From Pseudomonas brassicacearum (GTDB taxonomy: Bacteria; Pseudomonadota; Gammaproteobacteria; Pseudomonadales; Pseudomonadaceae), in the NCBI RefSeq assembly GCF_009601685.2, contig NZ_CP045701.2:2790001-2854000 (forward strand): a stretch of DNA of 64,000 bases. The letters are read 5' to 3'. Of the stretch, positions 38,483 through 46,024 are shown in pieces (within the stretch, counting starts at the first letter, position 1; every line of letters begins with the position of its first letter). The position numbers and the translations under genes are program-made. The notes beneath the pieces were generated by a model. It saw nothing but the letters and a program-made list of their open reading frames with translations. It did no database searches and was not told the DNA's origin.

Positions 38483-38665
38483 TTAGGCTGCGACTTTAAC
38501 TTTAACGTCTTCAGCCAGAGCCAGCGTCAAGACGTTGTTGTTCGACTGATGTGCCACAAAACCGGCGTGCATCAGGCTTTCATCGTTCAGAATGACGGAA
38601 AACTTCTCCGCGGTTTCTGCGTCCAGTTCAAGCTCGAAGTTTGCATCGTTAACTATAGAGTCCAT
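38483..38665 (-). CDS. Candidate RiPP precursor peptide (60 residues)
   Basis: A 60-residue acidic peptide starting MDSIVNDANFELELDAET and ending EDVKVKVAA, with no cysteine. The N-terminal half (ELELDAETAEKFSVIL) is a plausible amphipathic leader. The second half (from about MHAGFVAHQSNNN) would be the core. AGGA lies eight bases before the ATG at 38665. It is the first gene of the YcaO-TfuA cluster and is followed by a hairpin, the common layout for precursors. The longer frame to 38785 lacks a ribosome site. Role as substrate is inferred from position and size only. Confidence 0.65.
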   Translation of the reverse strand: MDSIVNDANFELELDAETAEKFSVILNDESLMHAGFVAHQSNNNVLTLALAEDVKVKVAA

Positions 38666-39100
38666 TTCATTTATCCTGTCCGTAATATTGCGTTGAGAAA
38701 ATTTGTTGCGCAACACCAATGAGATTTGCAGCTGATTGAGATTACGCCAACTGAAAATTAATTTCAGGATGTTGCGACTTTGCATTATCGCGGAGAGGTG
38801 GCGAGTTTTCTGAAATGTTAGTTCGTGCTGGTTGTAGGAATGAGCTTACTGACTCTTAGGATAGGTATATTGCTGTCGTAGGATGGGTCTTGGAAATTTC
38901 TGTAAGTAATTTCCGTAATCTTTAAGTTCTTGGCGCGTTGTCTCAAGATTAGATTTGCAGTATCGGTTGAGCTGACTTCAAAAAAACTGAATAAAAGCAA
39001 GTGCGTTCTAACTGACATACCGCGGAGACAGGTTTTAGGACCGCTTCGCGGTCCAGCGGGAGCAAGCTCCCTCGCCACAGGTTTTGGTGTTCGAGCCTTC
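38666..39100. promoter_or_regulatory. AT-rich upstream region of the peptide cluster
   Basis: No supported gene. Contains an inverted repeat CTGAAA-N5-TTTCAG (38751-38767) and a GTTGCGCAAC palindrome (38704-38713), possible operators for the precursor promoter, and a REP arm pair at 39036-39080. No Anr/Dnr box is seen. Confidence 0.4.
39036..39080. repeat. Truncated REP element
   Basis: GGACCGCTTCGCGGTCC palindrome followed by AGCGGGAGCAAGCTCCCTCG, a short REP variant between the peptide cluster and the DGC gene. Confidence 0.75.
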
Positions 39101-39487
39101 TCAAGCCGTCTCGGTGGCTTCGATCATCTGGCTTTCAATCAGCCGCTTGATCTCCTCAAACAACTCGTCACTCTGCTCCTCGGTGCAATCCTCGCCGTTG
39201 CGTTTGCGCAAACCGTGGTGGCTCAAGATCAGATGCACATCGGCATGTAGGTCGTGCTGGTTCAGGCAGCCTTCGACGCATTGCAGCGGGCAGCCGTCCA
39301 GCGCCAGGATTCTCCGTCCCGAGCGCGCTTTATTGACCAGCGCAGCCACATGCCCGCCGACCCCGACGATGCAGGACATCTCGGCCAGACCGCTGCGATC
39401 CAGGCGCAGGGCCAGGGTATTGGCCAGCTGCGCGACATTCGAGCAGCCGGAGCAGGAGTAGACCAAGGGAAGGCTTGAATTGGACAT
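39101..39487 (-). CDS. DGC-domain putative zinc-binding protein
   Basis: A 128-residue protein with the DGC-type cysteine pattern: VYSCSGCSNVAQLAN near the N-terminus, AEMSCIVGVGG in the middle, and ALDGCPLQCVEGCL, where Asp-Gly-Cys gives the family its name. The conserved cysteines suggest zinc or iron binding; the function is unknown. ATG at 39487 is chosen because the family starts just before YSCSGC. A perfect palindromic Anr/Dnr box lies about 60 bases upstream, which places it in the anaerobic/NO regulon. Confidence 0.82.
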   Translation of the reverse strand: MSNSSLPLVYSCSGCSNVAQLANTLALRLDRSGLAEMSCIVGVGGHVAALVNKARSGRRILALDGCPLQCVEGCLNQHDLHADVHLILSHHGLRKRNGEDCTEEQSDELFEEIKRLIESQMIEATETA

Positions 39488-39541
39488 GAGGGTTCTCCAC
39501 TGATGGACTCTGCCAGTGTGCGAGGCCGGCAGTAGTACGCC

Positions 39542-39555
39542 TTGACCATGGTCAA
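39542..39555. promoter_or_regulatory. Perfect palindromic Anr/Dnr box before the DGC gene
   Basis: TTGACCATGGTCAA, a complete 14-base palindrome of the TTGAC-N4-GTCAA form, centred about 61 bases before the DGC start codon. Confidence 0.8.
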
Positions 39556-39572
39556 ATCCGAGACTGGCTCGG

Positions 39573-40250
39573 CTACTGTTGGTAAGCAGCAAGCTCTTCT
39601 TCAGCTAGGATCCGAATGTTACGCCGCTCCATAGCAATCAACCCCCCATCCACCAACCGATGAAGAATCCGCGAAAACGTCTCCGGCTGAATCCCCAGCT
39701 TGGAAGCCACCAGACGCTTGGACACCTGCAACACCAACTGACCATCCCGCGGATCCCGCTCCTGCAACAGGAAATTGATCACCCGCCGACTGGCACTGGC
39801 CAAGGTCAGGTTGTCGATGTCCTTGAGGCGCTGGTGCAGATGGATGCTCATGCTCGCCAGGATCGCCAGGCAGACCTTGGGCTGGTCCTCCAGGGCCTTG
39901 CGGTAATGGGTGCCCTCGATACTCACCAGCACGCTGTCCTTGATCGCCGACGCACTGACCGGGTAGCAACGGGCCTGGCTGAACAGCAGCGCCTCGGCGA
40001 AGGTCTGTCCGGGCTGGATGATTTCCACCAGGTTCTCCTGGCCCTCACCAGTCACCCGGAACAGCTTGATCTGGCCACTGACCAGCAAGAAAAACCGCTT
40101 GGCCGGATCGCCCTGGTGCATGAGCGTGCTGTTGCAGTCCAGGCGCCTGAGGACGGCCAGGCTGCAGACATCTTCAAAGACCCGCTCCGGCAGTTGGCTG
40201 AACAGGTGATGACGACGCAACAGTAAAACGATGGAAGGGTGGGTCAGCAT
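39573..40250 (-). CDS. Second Dnr-like Crp/Fnr-family regulator
   Basis: A 225-residue Crp/Fnr protein with a cyclic-nucleotide-binding-like domain and the same HTH recognition segment as Dnr (KLGIQPETFSRILHRL). It has only one cysteine in the first 45 residues outside any Fnr-type cluster motif, so it is not an Anr-type oxygen sensor. It should bind the same boxes. The pair of Dnr-like regulators in one window recalls the multiple Dnr paralogues of P. stutzeri. GGAGG precedes the ATG. Confidence 0.85.
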   Translation of the reverse strand: MLTHPSIVLLLRRHHLFSQLPERVFEDVCSLAVLRRLDCNSTLMHQGDPAKRFFLLVSGQIKLFRVTGEGQENLVEIIQPGQTFAEALLFSQARCYPVSASAIKDSVLVSIEGTHYRKALEDQPKVCLAILASMSIHLHQRLKDIDNLTLASASRRVINFLLQERDPRDGQLVLQVSKRLVASKLGIQPETFSRILHRLVDGGLIAMERRNIRILAEEELAAYQQ

Positions 40251-40391
40251 GGCGTACCTCCGCGTGTCGTCATGGTAGAGCCCAAATCGCCGCCGGCCTA
40301 TGCCTCGGCAGGCCTACCTCGGAAGAGGGATGGGCCTCTCGATCAAGGCACAAATCCGGTGGGGAGCGAAATCCAGGCTGCTGCCAATCCC

Positions 40392-40486
40392 CTGTGGGAG
40401 CAAAGCTTGCTCGCGATGGCGGCAGCACGCTCAACATTTCCGCAAGCTGAACCACTGCTATCGCGAGCAAGCTTTGCTCCCACAGG
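40392..40486. repeat. REP palindrome
   Basis: Inverted CCTGTGGGAGCAAAGCTTGC arms between the Dnr-like gene and narL; the remaining part of 40251-40531 shows nothing else. Confidence 0.9.
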
Positions 40487-40531
40487 TTTTTTTCCTGCAG
40501 GCTCTGCTCACAGTTGGTGTGTTTTGCTGGG

Positions 40532-41179
40532 CTAACCCGCCCCGCGCAAATGCTCCATCGCCCACACGGCGGCTTCGACCCGTGAGCGCAAGCCGAGCTT
40601 GTGCAGCAGGTTCTTCACGTGGACCTTGACCGTGCCTTCGGTGATGCCCAGCTTGTGCCCGATGACCTTGTTGCTGTAGCCGCCGGCGATGGTCTTGAGT
40701 ACCTGGCGCTCGCGCTCGGTCAGTTCCACATCGGCCTGGCGCGGTGGCGAGCGCAGCGCCTGGGCCATGACGCGGGTCAGGCCGGGGCTGATCACCAGGG
40801 CGCCGTTGAGGGCGTCGCGGATGTACTGGATCAGCAGCTCCGGCTCCATGTCCTTGAGCAGGTAACCGTTGGCGTCCAGGCGCAAGGCATCGCGGATGTC
40901 GTCCTCGGCATCGGACACGGTGAACAGCAGCACCTTGCCGGTGTAGTGCATGGCGCGCAGCCGGCGCAGGGTCTCGATGCCGTTCATCTGCGGCATGTTG
41001 TTGTCCAGCAGCACCAGGTCGGGCTTGAGCGGTTCGATCAGGGTCAAGGCTTCTTCGCCGTGGCTGGCTTCGCCAACGATCTGCAAATCGTCTTCGAGTT
41101 CAAGCATCTGACGAATGCCGCGACGCATCATCGGATGATCGTCGACCAGTAGCAGGGTGTGGCGCAGGGGGGCGTTCAT
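40532..41179 (-). CDS. narL: NarL, nitrate/nitrite response regulator
   Basis: A 215-residue NarL/FixJ-type response regulator. The receiver has the acidic pair in LLVDDHP and phospho-acceptor D59 (VLLDNNMP); the C-terminal LuxR-type HTH reads LTERERQVLKTIAGGYSNKVIG...TEGTVKVHV. Phosphorylated by NarX, it should activate narK1K2GHJI and probably moaB. Its ATG overlaps the narX stop (ATGA). Confidence 0.93.
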   Translation of the reverse strand: MNAPLRHTLLLVDDHPMMRRGIRQMLELEDDLQIVGEASHGEEALTLIEPLKPDLVLLDNNMPQMNGIETLRRLRAMHYTGKVLLFTVSDAEDDIRDALRLDANGYLLKDMEPELLIQYIRDALNGALVISPGLTRVMAQALRSPPRQADVELTERERQVLKTIAGGYSNKVIGHKLGITEGTVKVHVKNLLHKLGLRSRVEAAVWAMEHLRGAG

Positions 41180-42975
41180 GTTGCGAGGCCTTCGGTGTGT
41201 TGGCCCAGGAATTCCGGTTGGAAATGCACCTGGATGCGGGTGCCCTGGGGTGTTCGGGAGAGAATCTGCAGTTGGCCGCGCAGGCTGCGGGCTCGTTCGT
41301 TCATGATGTTCAGGCCATGGTGTTCGCGCTGGTCCACCTCGCCGCTGAAGCCGCGACCATCGTCTTCGATCGACAGCCGCACGGTCTCGCCTTCCTGGCG
41401 CAATTCGAGCCAGGCGTTCTCGGCATGGGCATGGCGCAGGCAGTTGGACAAGGCCTCGCGGGTGATCTGCAGGATGTGGATCTGCTCGCTGGCCGACAGC
41501 TCGAAGGCCAAGGTGTCGACGAACAGGTGCACCTGGAAATCCCCTCGGTTGGAGAACTCCTCGGCGGTGTCCTTGAGTTCTTCGACCAGGCCATCGTCGT
41601 GGATCTGTAGGCGGAAGGTGGTGAGCAATTCGCGCAACTGGCGATAAGCATTGTTCAGCCCTTCACGCAGCTCGCCGGTGACGGTCTCCAGGGTCTGCAC
41701 CGGTTCGCCCCGACGCATCAGGGTCTGCATGCGGCTGACTTGCAGCTTCATGTACGACAAGGCCTGGGCCAGGGAGTCGTGAAGCTCGCGGGCAATGATC
41801 GTGCGTTCATCGAGCAGCAGCAGGCGATGGTCCTGTTCGCGCTGGCGCTTGAGGGACAGCGAGGTGCCGATCAAGTTGGCCAGGGCCTGGATCAATGCGG
41901 TTTCCCAGGGCTGCGCCGTGTGGCCATCGACAAAATGCGCCTTGAGCTCACCCAGTTCGGTGCCCTGGTTGCTGATGCTGAAGGCCTGCGGGCGTGCGGC
42001 GTTGTGTTTGTGGCAACTGGCGCAATCGCTGCTGGCGCAGACCTGGCGGCTGTCGGCGCCATGCAACGCCAGCAAGTGCCTGGCCGGTGCCTGCAATTGC
42101 CCTTGCAGGCACAACGTCAGGCGCAGGCCTGGCAGGCGCTGCTGGAAGCGTCGGATCAATTCATCCAGCCCTTCGGCATTGGCCTGGCGGGTCGCCAGGC
42201 TGCGACTGCTCTGGTACAGCAGCTCCAGGGCGGCGTTGGCCTGTTGCAGGTTCAGGGTCTTTTGCCGGACCTGGTTTTCCAGGGTGCGGTGCGATTGCTC
42301 GATGGTCTCGGCCATGGTGTTGAAACTGGTCGCCAACTGGCCCAGTTCATCTTCGGACTGGTGATTGACCCGCACCTGGAACTCGCCACGGCGAAAGCGC
42401 TGGGTGGCGTCCACCAACTCCTGCAAGGGCGTGACCACGCCGTACTGCAATTCATACAGGCCGATCAGCAGGATGATCATGGTGCTGAACAGCGCCGCGC
42501 CCTGGATCACCTGCTGCCAGCCTTGCTTATGCTCGCTCTGGCGTTGCAACAGGGTGACGAACTGGTCCAGTTGCTCGACGAAGGTGTTGGCGCTGGCCTG
42601 GAAAAATGCCGAGTCACCACGCTCGATGGCCGGGCGCAACGTCTGGTTCCAGCGTTGCACAAGATCGCGATAGCTCTTGTGCAGGGAGGTTTCCGGCCCA
42701 TCTTCCAGCACGGCACGCAGGGCAGGGCTGTCGAGGCGTTGTTGCAGGCTGGCGATGATCGCCGGGATGTCGTCGTCAGCCCCCGCCGCCAGTTTCCAGC
42801 TCAGGTGGTAGGTCTCCATGCGCACGGAACCAGCGGTATTGATGGCGGCAGCGTCGCCTTGGCTGAACCAGGCGATCAACCCGGCACTCAAGGAGCTGGC
42901 CAGGGCCAGGATGGCGATCAGGATCACCGCCAGCCCGGCGCGGGCGGGCAGGGAACTGCGCAGCCAACGCATCAT
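41176..42975 (-). CDS. narX: NarX, nitrate/nitrite sensor histidine kinase
   Basis: A 599-residue membrane kinase. It has an N-terminal helix, a periplasmic sensor with the nitrate-binding P-box (INTAGSVRMETYHL, about residue 45), a second helix near residue 165, HAMP, a central module with CASSDCASCHKH cysteines, and a HisKA_3 domain with phospho-acceptor in ARELHDSLAQALSYMKLQ. The ATP-binding motifs follow (ITREALSNCLRHAHA, IEDDGRGF). ATG at 42975 is preferred over the TTG at 42996; ATG 42972 is equally possible. Confidence 0.92.
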   Translation of the reverse strand: MMRWLRSSLPARAGLAVILIAILALASSLSAGLIAWFSQGDAAAINTAGSVRMETYHLSWKLAAGADDDIPAIIASLQQRLDSPALRAVLEDGPETSLHKSYRDLVQRWNQTLRPAIERGDSAFFQASANTFVEQLDQFVTLLQRQSEHKQGWQQVIQGAALFSTMIILLIGLYELQYGVVTPLQELVDATQRFRRGEFQVRVNHQSEDELGQLATSFNTMAETIEQSHRTLENQVRQKTLNLQQANAALELLYQSSRSLATRQANAEGLDELIRRFQQRLPGLRLTLCLQGQLQAPARHLLALHGADSRQVCASSDCASCHKHNAARPQAFSISNQGTELGELKAHFVDGHTAQPWETALIQALANLIGTSLSLKRQREQDHRLLLLDERTIIARELHDSLAQALSYMKLQVSRMQTLMRRGEPVQTLETVTGELREGLNNAYRQLRELLTTFRLQIHDDGLVEELKDTAEEFSNRGDFQVHLFVDTLAFELSASEQIHILQITREALSNCLRHAHAENAWLELRQEGETVRLSIEDDGRGFSGEVDQREHHGLNIMNERARSLRGQLQILSRTPQGTRIQVHFQPEFLGQHTEGLAT

Positions 42976-43157
42976 CGACGCGGGCCTGCGAGGCAAAACG
43001 GTGAACCGAGCATAGGGGGCGCCCTGGACCTGGGGGTGTAGCAGCCAATCCTGGGCGCACTACCTCTAAAGAGTTGTCGGCCGCTCCATTTCCATAAAAG
43101 CTTCGGCAGACTTGTTCAAGGTATTGATAAATAAAGGGTTGTATCAATATCCAGATA

Positions 43158-43173
43158 TACCTCCTTGGAGGTA
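43158..43173. promoter_or_regulatory. NarL-type 7-2-7 operator upstream of narK1
   Basis: TACCTCC-TT-GGAGGTA, perfect inverted heptamers with a two-base spacer, centred about 53 bases upstream of the Anr/Dnr box in the narX-narK1 divergent region. Confidence 0.7.
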
Positions 43174-43211
43174 GACGGGCCAAGCATAGGCCTGGACCGT
43201 CCCGGGGCACG

Positions 43212-43225
43212 TTGACCCAAGTCAA
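43212..43225. promoter_or_regulatory. Anr/Dnr box upstream of narK1
   Basis: TTGACCCAAGTCAA, TTGAC-N4-GTCAA palindrome, centred about 65 bases before the narK1 ATG, at the position expected for class II activation with a short leader. Confidence 0.85.
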
Positions 43226-43283
43226 GTTTTCACGGGGTTCGTATCACTAGGCTGCGCCCATCGAACTGACGGAGTGCATCGTG

Positions 43284-44585
43284 ATGCGAGCGCAAGTGCA
43301 ACAAGGGCTGGTACTAGGGATGAGTACCCTGGCCTTCACCGTGTGCTTCATGGTCTGGATGATGTTTGCCGTGCTGGGGGTTCCGATCAAGGAACTGCTG
43401 GCCCTCAATGAAACCCAGTTTGGCCTGCTGGCCGCCACGCCGGTACTGACCGGTTCGCTGGTGCGTCTGCCCCTGGGGCTTCTGACCGACCGCTTTGGCG
43501 GACGGATCGTGTTTTTCCTGCTGATGCTGGCCTGCGTATTGCCGCTGTATCTGATCACCCTCGCCACGGCCTTCTGGCAGTTTCTGGTGCTGGGCCTGTT
43601 CGTCGGCCTGGCCGGTGGCTCGTTCTCGGTGGGCATTGCCTACGTCGCCAAGTGGTTTGATAAGCAGAACCAGGGTTTTGCCATGGGCGTGTTCGGCGCC
43701 GGCAACGCCGGTGCAGCGCTGACCAAGTTCCTCGCTCCGGCGCTGATCGCGTTCGGCAGCTGGCACCTGGTGCCGAAAGTGTTCAGCGCCATCCTGTTCA
43801 TCACCGCGTTGCTGTTCTGGTTTCTCACCACCGAGAAAAAGGAACACAGCGGCAAGGGCGGCGCGACGTTGCGCGAGCAATTGAAAACCCTGAAAGAGCC
43901 CGCCGTGTGGCGCTACTGCCAGTACTACTCGATCGTGTTCGGCGGCTACGTGGCCCTGGCATTGTGGATGACCAAGTACTACGTGCAGGAATACGGCTTC
44001 AGCCTGCAAAGCGCGGCGCTGCTGGCGGCGTGTTTCTCCTTGCCCGGTGGCGTGCTGCGGGCCGTCGGTGGCTGGATGTCCGACCGTTGGGGCGCCCAGA
44101 GCGTGACCTGGTGGGTGTTGTGGGTCAGCTGGATCTGCCTGTTCCTGCTCTCCTATCCCCAGACGCAGCTGCAAGTGCAGACCGTCAACGGCATCGTCGA
44201 TTTCCACATCGGCCTCAGCCCCACGCTGTTCACCGTGCTGCTGTTCGTGATGGGCATCGCCTTCGCGTTCGGCAAGGCCTCGGTCTTCAAGTACATCGCC
44301 AACGACTACCCGAAGAACATGGGCGCGGTGTCCGGCATCGTCGGCCTCGCCGGCGGCCTGGGCGGGTTCGTGCTGCCGATCATGTTCGGCGCCCTGGTGG
44401 ACCTCACCGGCGTGCGCTCGTCCTGCTTCATGTTGATGTACGGCGTGGTCTGGGTGTCCCTGGCCTGGATGTACTTCAGCGAAATGCGCAAGCGCCCGCT
44501 GCTGGGTAAACAGCCGCCGGCCACTCAATCCCCGTTTTCCAGCATTGCCCAAGGAGAAGAACATGTCCGTTCTGCAAACGCCTGA
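43284..44585 (+). CDS. narK1: NarK1, nitrate/nitrite transporter
   Basis: A 433-residue MFS transporter of the nitrate/nitrite porter family with 12 helices. The nitrate signatures GNAGAALTKFLAPALI and GLAGGLGGFVLPIMFG are present in the two halves, as are conserved substrate arginines (RLPLGLLTDRFGG). NarK1-type proteins are nitrate/proton symporters. GGAG precedes ATG 43284; GTG at 43281 is possible. Its end overlaps narK2 by 23 bases. Confidence 0.92.
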   Translation: MRAQVQQGLVLGMSTLAFTVCFMVWMMFAVLGVPIKELLALNETQFGLLAATPVLTGSLVRLPLGLLTDRFGGRIVFFLLMLACVLPLYLITLATAFWQFLVLGLFVGLAGGSFSVGIAYVAKWFDKQNQGFAMGVFGAGNAGAALTKFLAPALIAFGSWHLVPKVFSAILFITALLFWFLTTEKKEHSGKGGATLREQLKTLKEPAVWRYCQYYSIVFGGYVALALWMTKYYVQEYGFSLQSAALLAACFSLPGGVLRAVGGWMSDRWGAQSVTWWVLWVSWICLFLLSYPQTQLQVQTVNGIVDFHIGLSPTLFTVLLFVMGIAFAFGKASVFKYIANDYPKNMGAVSGIVGLAGGLGGFVLPIMFGALVDLTGVRSSCFMLMYGVVWVSLAWMYFSEMRKRPLLGKQPPATQSPFSSIAQGEEHVRSANA

Positions 44586-45960
44586 AAAGGGCCCGGTCAT
44601 TCATGACTGGCGCCCGGAAGACCCTGCGTTCTGGGGCAAAAGTGGCAAACAGACTGCCCGGCGCAATTTGTGGATTTCGATTCCTGCGCTGCTGTTGGCC
44701 TTCGCGGTGTGGATGGTCTGGAGCACGGTGATCGTGCGCCTCAATGCCATCGGCTTCAGCTTCACCACCGACCAGTTGTTCTGGCTGGCGGCATTGCCGG
44801 GGCTGTCCGGCGCGACCTTGCGCATCTTCTACTCGTTCATGGTGCCGATCTTCGGCGGGCGTCGTTGGACTGCGCTGAGCACGGCGTCGTTGCTGATACC
44901 GGCGTTGTGGATGGGCTTCGCCGTGCAGGATCCGGCCACGCCCTACAGCGTGTTCGTGCTGATCGCACTGTTGTGCGGTTTTGGTGGCGGCAACTTCGCC
45001 TCGAGCATGTCCAACATCAGCTTCTTCTACCCCAAGTCCCAGCAGGGCACCGCCCTGGGCTTGAACGCCGGCCTGGGTAACCTGGGCGTGTCGGTGATGC
45101 AGTTCAGCGTGCCGCTGGTGATCTCCTTTGGTGTGTTCGGCTTCATGGGCGGCCAACCGCAAGTCTTGGCTGATGGCAGCTCGCTGTGGCTGCAGAACGC
45201 CGGCTTCATCTGGGTGCCGTTCATCCTCGCCGTGACCCTGATTGCCTGGTTCGGCATGAATGACCTGTCCAGCGCCCGCGCTTCGTTCAGCGAACAGGCG
45301 GTGATCTTCAAGCGCAAGCACAACTGGCTGATGTGCTGGCTGTACCTGGCCACCTTCGGTTCGTTCATCGGTTTCTCCGCCGCCTTCCCGCTGCTGATCA
45401 AGACTTCGTTCCCGGAAGTCATCGCCTTGAAATTCGCCTTCCTCGGCCCACTGGTGGGCGCGCTGGTACGGCCGCTGGGCGGCTGGTTGGCGGACAAGCT
45501 CGGTGGCGCGAAGGTCACCCTGTGGAACTTCGTGTTGATGATCGTGATGGTGTTCGGCGTCTTGCACTTTCTTCCACAGAACGGCGAGGGCGGCAGCTTC
45601 TACGGCTTCCTGGGCATGTTCATGTTGCTGTTCATCACCACTGGCGTGGGCAACGGTTCCACCTTCCGCATGATCCCGGTGATCTTCCGCACCCTGCATG
45701 AGAAAGCCGCCCTGGGCAAAAAACCCGAGCTGCGCGAACAAGCGATCAAGAGCGCCGGCAAGGAATCGGCAGCCGTGCTGGGGTTCAGCTCGGCCATGGG
45801 CGCCTTCGGCGCGTTCTTCATTCCCAAATCATTCGGCACTTCGATGGCCCTGACCGGCGGCCCGGAGATGGCCTTCTACATGTTCGTCGGCTTCTACCTG
45901 AGCTGCATCGTGGTGACCTGGTGGTGGTATGCCCGCAAGGGCGCCGCGACACCTTGCTAA
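44563..45960 (+). CDS. narK2: NarK2, nitrate/nitrite antiporter
   Basis: A 465-residue MFS nitrate/nitrite porter. The family signatures are GFGGGNFASSMSNISFFYP and GLNAGLGNLGVSVMQF in the first half, and TGVGNGSTFRMIPVIF in the second. NarK2-type proteins exchange nitrate for nitrite, feeding NarG and removing its product. AAGGAGAAG precedes the ATG at 44563, inside the narK1 end. Confidence 0.93.
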   Translation: MSVLQTPEKGPVIHDWRPEDPAFWGKSGKQTARRNLWISIPALLLAFAVWMVWSTVIVRLNAIGFSFTTDQLFWLAALPGLSGATLRIFYSFMVPIFGGRRWTALSTASLLIPALWMGFAVQDPATPYSVFVLIALLCGFGGGNFASSMSNISFFYPKSQQGTALGLNAGLGNLGVSVMQFSVPLVISFGVFGFMGGQPQVLADGSSLWLQNAGFIWVPFILAVTLIAWFGMNDLSSARASFSEQAVIFKRKHNWLMCWLYLATFGSFIGFSAAFPLLIKTSFPEVIALKFAFLGPLVGALVRPLGGWLADKLGGAKVTLWNFVLMIVMVFGVLHFLPQNGEGGSFYGFLGMFMLLFITTGVGNGSTFRMIPVIFRTLHEKAALGKKPELREQAIKSAGKESAAVLGFSSAMGAFGAFFIPKSFGTSMALTGGPEMAFYMFVGFYLSCIVVTWWWYARKGAATPC

Positions 45961-46024
45961 GCCGAACCTAAACCTGCGTGGGCGGGGCGCAGACCCCGCG
46001 GAGCAAGCCTGAGAGGAACACACT

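Noticed and set aside
38666..38785. Longer version of the precursor starting at 38785
   Set aside because: No ribosome site at the upstream start; AGGA is correctly placed only for the ATG at 38665, and the extra residues are AT-driven.
38818..39078. Small frame upstream of the precursor gene
   Set aside because: No ribosome site, starts within a REP-like repeat, no recognisable features.
39573..40250. Second Crp/Fnr protein as Anr
   Set aside because: It lacks the N-terminal cysteine motif needed for an oxygen-sensing [4Fe-4S] cluster.
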